This document shows, one piece after another, positions 53,206-63,493 of a stretch of DNA of 64,000 nt (within the stretch, counting starts at the first letter, position 1; every line of letters begins with the position of its first letter). The position numbers and the translations under genes were made by a program. The notes beneath the pieces were generated by a model that was not told where the DNA came from, ran no database searches, and was given only the letters and a program-made list of their open reading frames with translations. Source of the DNA: Metaphire vulgaris (lineage: Eukaryota; Annelida; Clitellata; Crassiclitellata; Megascolecidae); the NCBI GenBank assembly GCA_018105865.1, contig CM030861.1:4009984-4073983 (forward strand), written 5' to 3'.

Positions 53206-55815
53206 ATGACAATCTTTCAAGTATATGCACCAGCATCAACAGCAAAAGACGAAGAACTAGAAAAATTCTATGAAATGTTACAGGACGAAATCAAACAAAT
53301 ACCAAGACATGACTTATTAATTATAATGGGAGATTATAATGCCAAAGTAGGGCATTCATGGGAAAATTGGATGGGAGCAATTGGAAAATTTGGATATGGA
53401 GAAGAAAACAAAAGAGGACGAAGATTATTGAACTTCTGCCTGACATATGACTTAGCAATAAGCAACACCTTTTTCAAAGCAGGAAAAAGGAAGCATAAAT
53501 ACACATGGGAATCACCAGATGGTAAAGTGAAAAATATGATAGACTATATAATCATAAATAAGAAATGGAAATCAAGCATACTTGCCTGCAGGTCATTTCC
53601 CAGTGCAGATATAGGAAGCGACCACCAGCTAGTTATAGCAAAACTAAGACTGAGGTTAAAGAATAAAAAAACATCAAAGCCACAAAATAAATTTAATATA
53701 GACAAACTCAAAGATGAATCGACTAAAGAACAATATAAGAGCAAATTGAAAGAGGAAATGGAAAATCTGCTAAAAGACAAAAAAGAGATAGACCAACTAT
53801 GGGAAGAAATAAAAGAAATATACATTAAAACTGCTGAAGAACAAATAGGATATATAGAGAGAAACAAGAAAAAGCCATGGATAACACAAATAGTACTGCA
53901 ACTGAGTGATGAAAGGAAAAACCTAAAAGCAAAGAAAGAAAAAGGGGATAAAGTAGCCAAAAAGGAATACAATAGGATAACAAAAGAAATAAAAAGGAAA
54001 TGTAAAGAGTGCAAAGAAAACTGGATACTTGGAAAATGCGCAGAAATAGAACGGTCAAACTTACTCAACGATTCAAGGAAATTGTACCAGACGATCAAAG
54101 AATTATGTGGACAAATCCAATTGAAGACAACCACAATAACAGACAAGAATGGTAAAGTATTAGAAAACAAGAAAGACATAATGACAAGATGGAAAGACTA
54201 TTTTGAAGAATTATACAACACAGCAGGCAATAACAATGAAGACACCAACATAAGGAAGGAGAACAGAGAAGAGAATGATGAAGAAGAAATAGCAAACTTT
54301 ACAGAAGAAGAAATAAAAGAAGCCATAAAAAGATTGAAAGTTATAAAATCTCCAGGAACAGATATGATAGCAACAGAAATGCTACAAGCAGGAGAGGAAA
54401 TTACAGTGAATATATTCCACAACCTATGCAATAAAATATTCAAAGAAGAAAAATCACCAGAGGAATGGGGAAAAGCCATAATAGTACCAATACATAAAAA
54501 AGGGGATAAAACAAACTGCAATAATTATAGAGGAATAAGCTTACTCAGTATACCAGGGAAAATATATACAAATGTGCTACAACAAAGACTCAAACACTAC
54601 TCAGAAGAAATATTGACAGAGGAACAAGCAGGCTTCAGAATGGGAAGGAGTACAATTGATCAAATACATACGATCAGAAGGATAGTAGAAAAATATTGCG
54701 AAACAAATAAGAAAATATACCACAATTTCATTGACTTCAAACAAGCATTTGACAGCATACAGCATGAAGATCTATGGCAAGCACTGAAGCACTATGGTAT
54801 TCCAGAGAAGCTAGTGAATCTTATAAAAAACTTATACAGTAAAACAATGAGCAGAGTGAAAATTAATGGGGAACTAACAGAATGGTTTGAGATAACAATT
54901 GGAACGAGACAAGGATGTGGCTTATCTCCACTGCTATTCAATATAATACTAGATGTGGTAATGCAAAAAGCAATACAAAACACAAAAGAAGATGATGCTG
55001 GAGTAAAAGTATATGGACACACAATAAATAATTTAAAGTTTGCAGATGACATAGATGTGATAACAACAAAAGCAGATCACCTACAAATATTAACCAACGA
55101 AATAAGCAAGGCCGGAGAAGAAGTGGGGCTAAAAATAAATATACAGAAAACTAAAGCAATGGTCACAGGGAACAAGAAGGGGAAAGTTAATCTAAAACTA
55201 AAGGAGGAAATAATAGAACAAGTACCAAAATTTGTATACCTAGGACCAGTACTGACAGAAGATGGCCTAAGTGAAGAAGACATAATAAGGAGAATTGGCC
55301 TAGCAAGTGCAGCATTTGGTAAACTTCAGAAGATATGGAAAGACAAACAAATATCACTGAAAACAAAACTAAAGCTATATAATACACTGATCAAACCAAT
55401 ACTATTATATGGATCAGAATGCTGGACCATAAAGAAGAAAGACGAAAGAAGATTAATGACTGCAGAAATGAACTGGTTAAGAGGAATAGCAGGAGTCAGC
55501 AGAAGACAAAGAATAAGAAATGAAACGATCAGAGAAAAGACAGAGCAAAAAGAAACGATACTCGAATCAATACAGAAACGAAGACTGAAATGGTTTGGTC
55601 ATGTTGAAAGAATGAAGGAAGAAAGACTCCCAAAGAAAGCACTATACAACTATGTTGAAGGGAAAAGGAGAAAAGGAAGACCAAGAAAAACATGGATAGA
55701 AAACTTAAAAGAGGATGCAGAAGAAATGCAAATGAACTTCATCCAAATGACCAGAGCAGCAAGAGACAGACAGAAGTGGAAGGAACTCATTCAGACCCAT
55801 CGTCCAACCCAATAG
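53206..55815 (+). CDS. RTE-like endonuclease/reverse transcriptase, 869-codon open frame
   Basis: Domains: endonuclease remainder (IIMGDYNAKVG near residue 45; IGSDHQLV near 140), an alpha-helical Lys/Glu-rich linker (160-330), RT from about 350 (KSPGTDMIATEMLQ, AIIVPIHKKGDKTNCNNYRG, AGFRMGRSTIDQIHTIRRIV, FIDFKQAFDSIQHEDLWQAL, GTRQGCGLSPLLFNIILD), intact box FADD (55039-55050), GLKINIQKTKAM, LLYGSECWTIKKKDERRLMT, GHVERMKEERLPKKA, GRPRKTWIENL. Length and motifs are as expected for an RTE polyprotein without its first ~130 residues. A-rich codon use. The ATG is the first in frame; the coding sequence extends upstream through the frame break. Confidence 0.9.
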   Translation: MTIFQVYAPASTAKDEELEKFYEMLQDEIKQIPRHDLLIIMGDYNAKVGHSWENWMGAIGKFGYGEENKRGRRLLNFCLTYDLAISNTFFKAGKRKHKYTWESPDGKVKNMIDYIIINKKWKSSILACRSFPSADIGSDHQLVIAKLRLRLKNKKTSKPQNKFNIDKLKDESTKEQYKSKLKEEMENLLKDKKEIDQLWEEIKEIYIKTAEEQIGYIERNKKKPWITQIVLQLSDERKNLKAKKEKGDKVAKKEYNRITKEIKRKCKECKENWILGKCAEIERSNLLNDSRKLYQTIKELCGQIQLKTTTITDKNGKVLENKKDIMTRWKDYFEELYNTAGNNNEDTNIRKENREENDEEEIANFTEEEIKEAIKRLKVIKSPGTDMIATEMLQAGEEITVNIFHNLCNKIFKEEKSPEEWGKAIIVPIHKKGDKTNCNNYRGISLLSIPGKIYTNVLQQRLKHYSEEILTEEQAGFRMGRSTIDQIHTIRRIVEKYCETNKKIYHNFIDFKQAFDSIQHEDLWQALKHYGIPEKLVNLIKNLYSKTMSRVKINGELTEWFEITIGTRQGCGLSPLLFNIILDVVMQKAIQNTKEDDAGVKVYGHTINNLKFADDIDVITTKADHLQILTNEISKAGEEVGLKINIQKTKAMVTGNKKGKVNLKLKEEIIEQVPKFVYLGPVLTEDGLSEEDIIRRIGLASAAFGKLQKIWKDKQISLKTKLKLYNTLIKPILLYGSECWTIKKKDERRLMTAEMNWLRGIAGVSRRQRIRNETIREKTEQKETILESIQKRRLKWFGHVERMKEERLPKKALYNYVEGKRRKGRPRKTWIENLKEDAEEMQMNFIQMTRAARDRQKWKELIQTHRPTQ

Positions 55816-55964
55816 GGAAAGACGGAAGGAAAGAAAGAAGAAGAAGAATTAAGTTTACCTAATAACAATTTATAGTCAATAATATCAAATGCCTTTGATA
55901 GATCACAAAATACGCTTATCGAGTATTTACTGGATTCAAAATTTGATAATATAACATCAATCTA

Positions 55965-56358
55965 TGCAAGGTTTTCACTCACTGACGACCCTGGAGACCT
56001 TGCTCCCTCTATTGCCGGACGCGGCACTCCCCAGCATTTGTGGAGTCTTGTTGATGTCATTAGCTTGTTCAATATTGAGTTGTGTCATCATATGGAGTAT
56101 ATTTGGAAAAGATAGTGGTTTAGAAAAGATAGTGGGGTGGTTTCCCATTGACTTCCCCACACTGTTTAACCCACAGTTGGGTGTCAATCCTCACCCGTTT
56201 GTTTCACTGCAATGTTCCACTCAACCAGTGGTTGAGCATCACATTACAGCTACTTACATCTCCCACCACTAGAAGATGAGAGAATGGTGGACCTCATACA
56301 TGATCTGACAACATGAGCTCAACGCTCCAGTCTAGCGACTGTCGAGAGGGACATCCTG
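55965..56358 (-). mobile_element. Inverted 5' segment of the second RTE insertion
   Basis: Read on the minus strand, 56358-56144 matches the 5' UTR of the intact RTE (52465-52703): 'aggatgtccctc.cgacagtcgctagactgga', 'tctagtggtgggaga', 'ctcaaccactggttgag', 'gtgggttaaacagtgtgggga'. The remainder (56143-55965) is unmatched but ends at the host junction. Orientation is opposite to the RT that follows. Confidence 0.75.
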
Positions 56359-57889
56359 AAGAAGAAATAATTGCAGCAATCAGAGATCAAAAGAACAACA
56401 AAGCTGAAGGAATTGACATTATACCTGCAGAAAATTTAATGCTTAAGAATCTGGGTGAAGGGGCAACAAGAGAATTAGTGAGGCTATGTCAAGAAATATA
56501 TCGGATCAGGGAGTGGCCAGAAGACTTCCTCCAAACAGTAATGGTGCCAATACAAAAGAAACATAGTGCAACTGAATGTGAAGACTTTAGAACAATAAGC
56601 CTGCTTTGACATGCTTCGAAGACAGTTTTGAAGATCCTCACAAAACGAGTAGAAGCAAAGGCAGAAGCAATGAGGGGGATCAGTGAAATACAGTATGGAC
56701 TTAGGAAAGGCAAAGGTACCAGAGATGCAATAGGAATTCTTAGGGCACTGGGTGAAAGAAACATAGAAAGGGGCCTTGAAACCTACATCTGCGCTTTGTG
56801 GACTATGAAAAAGCATCTGATCAAGTGGACTGGACAAAACTGATGAGGGTGCTCAGAAGAATGGGAATAGACTACAGAAACAGAAAATTCATAGGAACCT
56901 GTACATGAATCAATCAATATCTATCCAAGATCAGATCCGTGTGAATGGAAAAGACTCTGAACCAGGAATGCTGGGACCGGAGGTAAGACAAAGATGACCT
57001 CTCTCACCGTTGCTGTTCATTATCTACACAGAAGAACTCATAAGAGAAGTCTTTGAGAACACAGAAGCTGGAGTAACAATTGGTGGAAAAAGGATAAGGG
57101 AAAAATGGATAAGGAACATACGATTTGCTGATGACCAGGCAATTATGGCAAACACCAACCATGGATTGCAGAGGTTGATGGACTCTCTTAACACAACATT
57201 AAAGCATTACGGAATGAAAATCAAATTAAAGAAGACAAAGGCAATGAAAATCAGCAGACATGGTGGAGAAATGAAAATAATCATTGATGGAGTGGAAGAA
57301 TTCTGCTATCTTGGAAGCCTGCTTGATACAAACGCCAAGTGTCATAAACAAATAAGGAGAAGAATTGCCATGGGGAAAGAAGCCTTTACAAACATAAGAG
57401 AACTACGAAGAAGGAATTTTACTGAAATCTGAAAAAATGATTTGCAAAAACACTGATCTGGTCAGTGATACTTTATGGATCAGAAACTTGGATGCTCGGA
57501 AAGGAAAACATAAAGAGACTAGAGGCATTTGAAATGTGGATTTGGTGAAGAATGGAAAAAATCAGCTGGACAGAAAAATATATCAAACGGAGAAGTCTGG
57601 AAGAGGATAGAAGAGAAAAAACTCTAATAAACACTATTCATACAAGACAAAAATAAGTGGATAGGCCATGTTCTGAGAGAAGAATTATGCCTACTAAGAG
57701 AAGTACTAGGAGGAAAGATGAATGGGAAAGCACAGAAAGGGCGACCAAGGACATCGATGCTGAAGTGGATGTTCGACACTATGGAAAAAAAGTATTCAGC
57801 CCTGAAGATAAAAGCTCAAGATAGAGAGAGAAGTGGCGACGCTGGAGTATGGAAGAAGAAAAAGAAGAAGAAGAAGATGAAGAAGAATA
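56359..57889 (+). pseudogene. Second RTE-like insertion, 3' segment
   Basis: EEIIAAIRDQKNNKAEGIDI, LVRLCQEIYRIREWPEDFLQ, MVPIQKKHSATECEDFRTIS, KTVLKILTKRVEAKAEA, then frameshifts, LFIIYTEELIREVFENTEAG, intact box FADD (57124-57135), MKIKLKKTKAMKISRHGGEM, and GKAQKGRPRTSMLKWMFD before (GAA)n. Flanks 'ataacatcaatc' (55954) and 'ataacaacatcagtc' (57882) look like a diverged target duplication. Decayed, but still spans the RT. Confidence 0.78.
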
Positions 57890-58025
57890 ACAACATCAGT
57901 CATATTTAGGTTAAGCATACAGGTTGCATGAGTAGGCCTGAAACCAAATTGATTTGACAAAAGAATATATTTAAGACCTAAGATATTGTAATACATCATC
58001 AAGTGGTCTCTGATCCATGTCAATT

Positions 58026-58440
58026 GGATCTAGTGTCAACTAGGGTCCTAAAACAGACAATCAATGTGTGGTTCAAACCCAGTGTTTGACGTGTGCAATA
58101 CATCAATCTCACAGGAAAAACTACTGCCGCTTCAGTGAAAATCCATTAAAATGGTACATAAGCATCAATCCCATGAGGGTCCTGGGGTCCAGACCCTCAC
58201 AAAAATTTGGTTGTGAGGGTCCATAGGGCATTGGGCCCTCGCAAAAATCTGAATGAATCTATATTGTACTGTTGTATGATTATTTATTAAATTGTTGTGC
58301 TGGATAGATAATACACGTAGATATTAGCAGCAAATGGTATTTTGGAACATTAATAAGTAATAAGAATTATGCTAAAATGGTTAGGGTTAGGTACAACAAA
58401 AAGTGGACCCTCATAACTTTTACTACAGATTGAAGCCACT
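58026..58440. other. No gene recognised
   Basis: Contains a local inverted block around 'gagggtcctggggtccagaccctc' (58169) and 'gtgagggtccatagggc' (58214). No coding. Confidence 0.45.
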
Positions 58441-59180
58441 GAAATGGTAAGATCTAATATATCTCATGGCAGCATTTGTTCTACTAAGAAACCTTGCAGG
58501 AAAAAGCTGGACACACAAGTCCAGACTTTGCATCAAGCAGCAATGGCATTGTTCAGCAGTTCAGCCAAATTCTGTGCCCCAGTGTGGGAGAGAACAAACC
58601 ACACCCACCTGGTTGACTCCCAACTTAATGCAGCAATGTGCATCATCTCAAGGACACTTCGACCCATGCCTACTGAGTGGCTTCCAGTGCTCTGCAATAT
58701 TGCTCTGGCTCACATTCACCGAGCAATGCAATCAGCAGCACTGTTGACCAAGCTCAGAGAGACTGAAGACCTACCAGTACACCAGGACGTATTCAACCCT
58801 CTGCAAATACAACTAGGGTCTAGACATCCAATCTGGTGCAACCCCCACCAGAATCCTTCTCAGTCTCAGACCAGTGGCAACCGGGGTGGATAAAAGCAGG
58901 AGTTACAAATTCCCATCATATCCAAGAAAATCCAAGAAAACAACAGCCGGGGTTGGACTTTATTCAACTGCTTTCAAACTGGACAAGGTCTTTGCACTGC
59001 AAATCTGCACAATAGGCAATCCAATCTGTAAATGTGGTGAATTACAAATGACGAATCACAATGAATCACATAATAGAAAACTGCTCATTAAGCAAACTGG
59101 AAGGACTTGGAGGACCTCTATCAACTGAGTGACAATGCCATACAATGACTCGTCCAAGAATACATACGATGAATGAATGA
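58440..59180 (+). pseudogene. Jockey-like C-terminal fragment
   Basis: FSSSAKFCAPVWERTNHTHL, LNAAMCIISRTLRPMPTEWL, PVLCNIALAHIHR, then CTIGNPICKCGE and, in another frame, MNHIIENCSLSKLEGLGGPL STE. Same family as 40168-46979. Tail (GAAT)n at about 59168-59180. 5'-truncated. Confidence 0.8.
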
Positions 59181-59254
59181 ATTTGTCCTGAAAAAAAATA
59201 TTGATGATAGCTTGCCTTGCTTCTCTAGCCTACATGCCTCCCTAGCAATCTTAA

Positions 59255-59657
59255 CCCTCCTGAGCCCGTGCCAGGCCGCTAAAGGCGTGCATAGCCTAAT
59301 AGCCAGGCAGTGGTGTAATCATGATTTCTGGAAGGAGGGTTTGGTTTTGATCGTAACCAACTTCGAAAATCTTGACAAGCAGAAAAAGCCATCCTCATCT
59401 TTCCTTCTTGTATTTTTTCCTTTGCAGATGCTGACAAGCAAAAAAGGTTGTTACCTTACACCTTTACATTCTATAGCATTAATAGTATTAAGAAATTTTG
59501 GGTTGGCAACCAGCCAAGGGGGTTTTGACCTCCAAAACTGCATCTGAAAATTTAAAATGTATGGAGACACAAATTTTTTTGTCGGCAGCCAAGGGGGTTT
59601 TAACCCCAACCCCCCTTGACTATGCCACTGTAGCTATGGAAGTTAAGGTTCCCAGGG
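59255..59657. mobile_element. TTAA-flanked MITE-like repeat
   Basis: TTAA at 59251-59254 and 59658-59661; ends CCCTCCTGAGCC and (reversed) CCCTGGGAACC match for only four bases. Mostly filled by the nested hAT MITE. Assignment uncertain. Confidence 0.4.
59308..59630. mobile_element. hAT-type MITE (323 bp)
   Basis: CAGTGGTGTAATCATG ... GACTATGCCACTG; flanks tagccagg and tagctatg agree at six of eight. The interior is the reverse of 46624-46903, including the 'ggcagccaagggggttt' block and 'gctgacaagcaaaaaagg'. Confidence 0.72.
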
Positions 59658-60199
59658 TTAAATGATGCTTCATATCTACAATGCACTTTTTCATACAGCA
59701 GACAAGTTTCAAATATATCACTCACTGATGATCAAGCAATTCAGGGTGAATCTTTTTTATATCAGATAATCGATAAACAATCATTGTGTAATTTTCAGCT
59801 TCCGGTAAATGCCTCCATGACGGCTAATAAGCAACAAAACAATATTCAAATTATTCATTAAAATTGTCGTTCTGTCTCTTATTTAAATTGTTTTAGCTTT
59901 AAAGATACATTATTCAACAATCAACATACTGTTGTGACACAGTGGTAGAAAATGTTACTTGAGTGTTTGATAGAAAAGATAGAAGTTCATTATGAACCAC
60001 AGAAATACAGACTTTGAGAAGTATCAAAAAGAATAGCAGAGATTCAAGTATCATCCTAGGTGTGAAAACCAGGTTGGGGCAATTGATCACAAGTCTGCAA
60101 ATGTCTCTAAATAAAATGTTGGAGTTGAATGGCTAGATATGCCATTTCATATTTCATTCGAACAAACAGCCAAGCACAATACCTTCCTTTGTTTGAGGA

Positions 60200-60438
60200 T
60201 GTTACTGCGGCGTGATTGGACACTTGCAAGCCACGCCTCAACCAATAGCGTAGCTGCTATAGTCTTAGATTGTATATATGCTATAGAGTAGTTAGTTTCA
60301 TGGTCAGTCGCTCTCACACAGTCGAAGACTCTCACTCCGTTGCGTCCTGGATACGAACATTAATATATGAAGTTATAATATATGAAGTTATAATACATCT
60401 GAGTTGATTATAGTTATAGGCGTTAGGAAAACGCCACA
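60200..60438 (+). repeat. Likely 5' LTR of the Ty3/gypsy element
   Basis: TGTTACTGCGGCG ... AACGCCACA gives TGT...ACA ends just before a primer-binding-like site. It contains TATATATGC at 60273 as a TATA candidate. No second LTR lies in the window, so the 5' border is a guess. Confidence 0.5.
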
Positions 60439-60455
60439 TGGTGTCATCAGCGGAA
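60439..60455 (+). promoter_or_regulatory. Primer-binding-site candidate
   Basis: TGGTGTCATCAGCGGAA begins immediately after the LTR's CA. Many Ty3/gypsy elements start their primer site with TGGTGTC; I cannot name the primer tRNA. Confidence 0.5.
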
Positions 60456-60504
60456 ATGAACTCACAGCTTTGCGTTTAATTAGAAAAAGTGAACATTAGT
60501 TATT

Positions 60505-62829
60505 ATGGCGACCAGATCGAACATTCCTCTGCCAGAGAAACTGGATCTGAATGCGGCGAACTTATGTGTGGAGTTCCGTCGATTCCAAGGCCAATGGAAA
60601 AATTACTGTATCGCTGCGAAAGTGTCTGGAGAAACTGCAGAAGTTCAGGCTGTGACTCTCCTAGCCTGCATTGGATCCGACGCATACGTCACTTTTGAGT
60701 CGATGACGTTGACAGAGGAGCAACGGAAGAGTACGACTGACATTCTAGAGGCCTTCGAACGGTACTGCATTGGCGAGTTGAATGAGGTCTACGAGAGATA
60801 CTTGTTCAACACCAGGAAACAGAGTCCTGGTGAATCGTTCGATGTATTCGCTGCAGATTTGCGACGCCTCGTCCGTTCGTGTGGATTCGGTGCAGCGGAG
60901 TCCTCCATGATTCGCGATCGTATTGTCCTTGGGATCCACGACGACGTAACCCGCCGGAAACTGCTTGGGACGCAAGGACTCGACCTTCAAAAGGCCATCG
61001 ACGTCTGCAAGGCACAAGAGGCGACCGCCCGCCAATTCAAAGCCATCACGGAGACGGGAGCAGTCAACGCTTTGCGTCGCGACCCTCCGCCTCGCCGTGA
61101 TCACAGTCAGCATCATCGTCAGCACGATGTTGCGAAACAAGGGAATCATCGACACGAAACCCGAGATCAAAGGCATCCGAGTCAACACCGGAATCACCCT
61201 GCAAAGGTACAGTTAGAGATTCTTGTCGTTCCTGTGGGCGTAGCCATGAGCGCGGCAAGAATAACTGCTTTTGGCGCTGTGTGTCGGCGCTGCAATGAGA
61301 AAAACCATTACGCTGCCCAGTGTGAAAAGAGAAATTCTTCATACGGAAGCGTCAAGCAGCTATCTGATTCTTTCGAATCCGTTCTCGTTCTGAATTCTAC
61401 TGATTCAGAAGGATGTGTACTTACGCATTTGCTGATAAATGGAATGCGTGTCCGATTTATGATCGATTCTGGCTCTACGATCACAGCCATTTCATCATCG
61501 ATTTACGAAAACCTTCCTTTGCGACCAGCGCTGCGTCCAGCGAAATCAGTTCTGCGAATGTTTAGCGGTCTAGAGCTGCCGACAGCAGGAGTTATCGACG
61601 TCACGATTACTCATCCGACGATGAAAAAACAATTACAGACGGAAATTTATGTCACTGATCATGACAGTCCTATTCTTGGCGTGTCAATTTGCCAGGAACT
61701 GGATCTCCTACGCGTTATGGAGCACAACATCTGTGCGACCGAAGCTGTTTCGCCACCTGCGTTGGAGCGACAGCTGACTGAAGCTGATGTCTTTGCTCGT
61801 TTTGGCGACCTGTTCGATGGAAATCTGGGACTGATGGAAGGTACTGTCCATCTGAATATATATATGTCGTATCGACCAGTGCAGCTACCACTGCGTCGAA
61901 TGGCAATTGCAGTCAAGGACAGAGTCGAAAACGAACTTCAGCAGATGGTTTCTTTAGGGATAATTACGGCAGTAACGGAGCCAACTGCCTGGATCTCTGT
62001 GTTGGTAGTCACCATCAAGAATAACGACAAACTCAGACTGTGTCATGACCCTACAAGGACCCTAAACCCAGCGCTGATCAGAAGCAGGTACTGTCTGCTG
62101 ACCCTCAACGACATCTTGCACAAGCTGTCTGGGGTTCGAGTTTTTAGTACAGTGGATTGTCAAAATGCCTTCAACATGCTTCAGCTTGACCACGAATCAA
62201 GTCTACTATGCACTTTTGACACGCCTTTTGCTCGTTTCAGATATTTACGTCTTCCTTACAGTCTTTCTGTTTCATCAGAAATTTTTCAAGCATGAATACA
62301 TGCAGCACTTTCTGGACTGAAAGGGATTTTCTGCATTGCCGATGACATTCTTATAACTGATTCTGGCAACACGCAGAAAGAAGCAATGCAGGACCACGAT
62401 GCCAATTTAATTGCTCTTTTTCAGAGATGTTGAGAGAAGGGAGTTAAATTGAACAGAGAAAAGATGAAACTTCATCGAGAGTGCATCACTTTTATGGGCC
62501 ATGACTTAATGAAAGACGGATTAAAGCCTTCCGCCTTGAAAATCGAAGCCATTGAAAACTTCGCGCAACCAGAAGATAAAGCAACACTTCAACGTCTTTT
62601 GGGGATGGCCAACTATCTTGCAAGATACTGCCCTCACTACAGTGACGTCACGTCGGTGCTTCGTGAGCTTTTGAGGTCCGACTCACACTTCAGATGGGAT
62701 GAATGTCACACTGAAGCCTTCGAGAAATTGGAAGGTATGTTAAAATCTGCGCCTGTTTTAGCCTATTTTAATGACAAGAAGGACTTGCTTATTCAGTGTG
62801 ATAGAAAGAGCATTGTCTGTCACTTATAG
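60505..62829 (+). pseudogene. Ty3/gypsy gag-pol, partial, with two in-frame stops
   Basis: One frame from ATG 60505. Gag-like region (residues 1-200: FQGQWKNYCIAAKVSGET, RRLVRSCGFG), basic stretch, zinc knuckle CRRCNEKNHYAAQC (about 262), aspartic protease FMIDSGSTITAI (about 325) and ILGVSICQELDL, then RT: MVSLGIITAVTEPTAWIS, DCQNAFNMLQLDHES, box IADD (62339 region), KLHRECITFMGHDLMKDG, LGMANYLARYCPHYS, and RNase H onset FEKLEGMLKSAPVLAYF. TGA codons at 62293 and about 62431 are the only breaks. It ends at 62829; integrase and 3' LTR are missing. Confidence 0.88.
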
Positions 62830-63020
62830 GCATGAGTTTTTTGACCCAATGTATTTGAGCAATTGATGAAGCTGTTGATATTTCTGAACGTCAAGAATGT
62901 ATAACAACCTTTTATAATCTCATTAGTTATAACTGAGCTTCCATAAATATTGAATTCATTATAAAGCAATTCTATTGTAACAGTCATTCTGAATATATAA
63001 TTGATACATAAAATGACCTA
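62830..63020. other. No feature recognised
   Basis: AT-rich. 'gtcattctgaatatataattgatac' (62983) recurs at 63809 as 'gtcattctggatatataattgatac'. Confidence 0.5.
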
Positions 63021-63493
63021 ATTTATTTATTTATTTATTTCAAGACAATTTCTATAGCGCCGTGCACTAGGTTAAGGCCTACGACAAGGGCGCTGCACAC
63101 ACATAGTCAACCATAACCTAAACTAAAAAGGTGCGTCTTTAGTTCTCTCAGGAACAGTCCAGCAGAGTTGGCCTCAGTCACTGCAGTCGGCAAGGCATTC
63201 CAAAGCAATGGGTTCCCGCGAGAGAAGGACCTGTCTCCGAACTTCGGAGTCTGTGACGGAGGCGGAACGAGCAGTAGGACACGATGACCGGAGCGAAGTG
63301 CCGACCTCCGTGCGTTCGACGTTGATCTTAGGACCAGCTCAGCCAGGTACTGTGGACAGTGCGGGTCATTTAACGCTCGGAAGGTGAGCCAGCAGCGCTT
63401 ATGGATAATGCGCTCCCGGGCTCGAAGCCAGTGCAGCTGATCACGCAGTAGGGGGGTCACATGGGCTCCCCAGGGGCTGCTGAAGACGACCCT
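63021..63493 (-). pseudogene. L2-like C-terminal fragment
   Basis: 117 clean codons (63460-63107): MTPLLRDQLHWLRARERIIH, KRCWLTFRALNDPHCPQYLA, VPPPSQTPKFGDRSFSRGNP, LFLRELKTHLFSLGYG. The 3' UTR is shared with 18425-18520; the tail reads (TAAA)n on the minus strand. Confidence 0.85.

Larger units (their letters stand above)
52380..55846 (+). mobile_element. RTE-like retrotransposon, near-complete and young (3467 bp)
   Basis: A perfect 10-bp duplication aattaagttt flanks it (52370-52379, 55847-55856), and it ends in a GAA-rich tail. It has a 5' UTR (52380-52850), endonuclease, RT and C-terminal region. The only lesion I see is one frame break in an A-run near 53136. A copy of its 5' UTR lies inverted at 56144-56358. 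It interrupts the minus-strand Jockey-like element. Confidence 0.88.
51860..58025 (-). pseudogene. Jockey-like retrotransposon, host of two RTE insertions
   Basis: Minus strand, 5' to 3': LLSNQFGFRPTHATCMLNLN (57975-57890), then after the first RTE insert IDVILSNFESSKYSISVFCD LSKAFDIIDYKLLLGKL (55960-55852), then after the second RTE insert NYCRNKGTPYHKF (52370), YVYINSANSS, YGISQELILGPFIIFFINDL (52262-52200). The YxDD region and downstream are too decayed to trace below about 52000. Both insertions have recognisable target duplications. Confidence 0.75.

Noticed and set aside
53544..54521. Long minus-strand frames rich in Phe, Ser and Leu
   Set aside because: They are antisense shadows of the A-rich RTE coding sequence.
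58379..58393. Telomere-like ttaggg
   Set aside because: Only 'ggttagggttagg', far too short for a telomeric tract.
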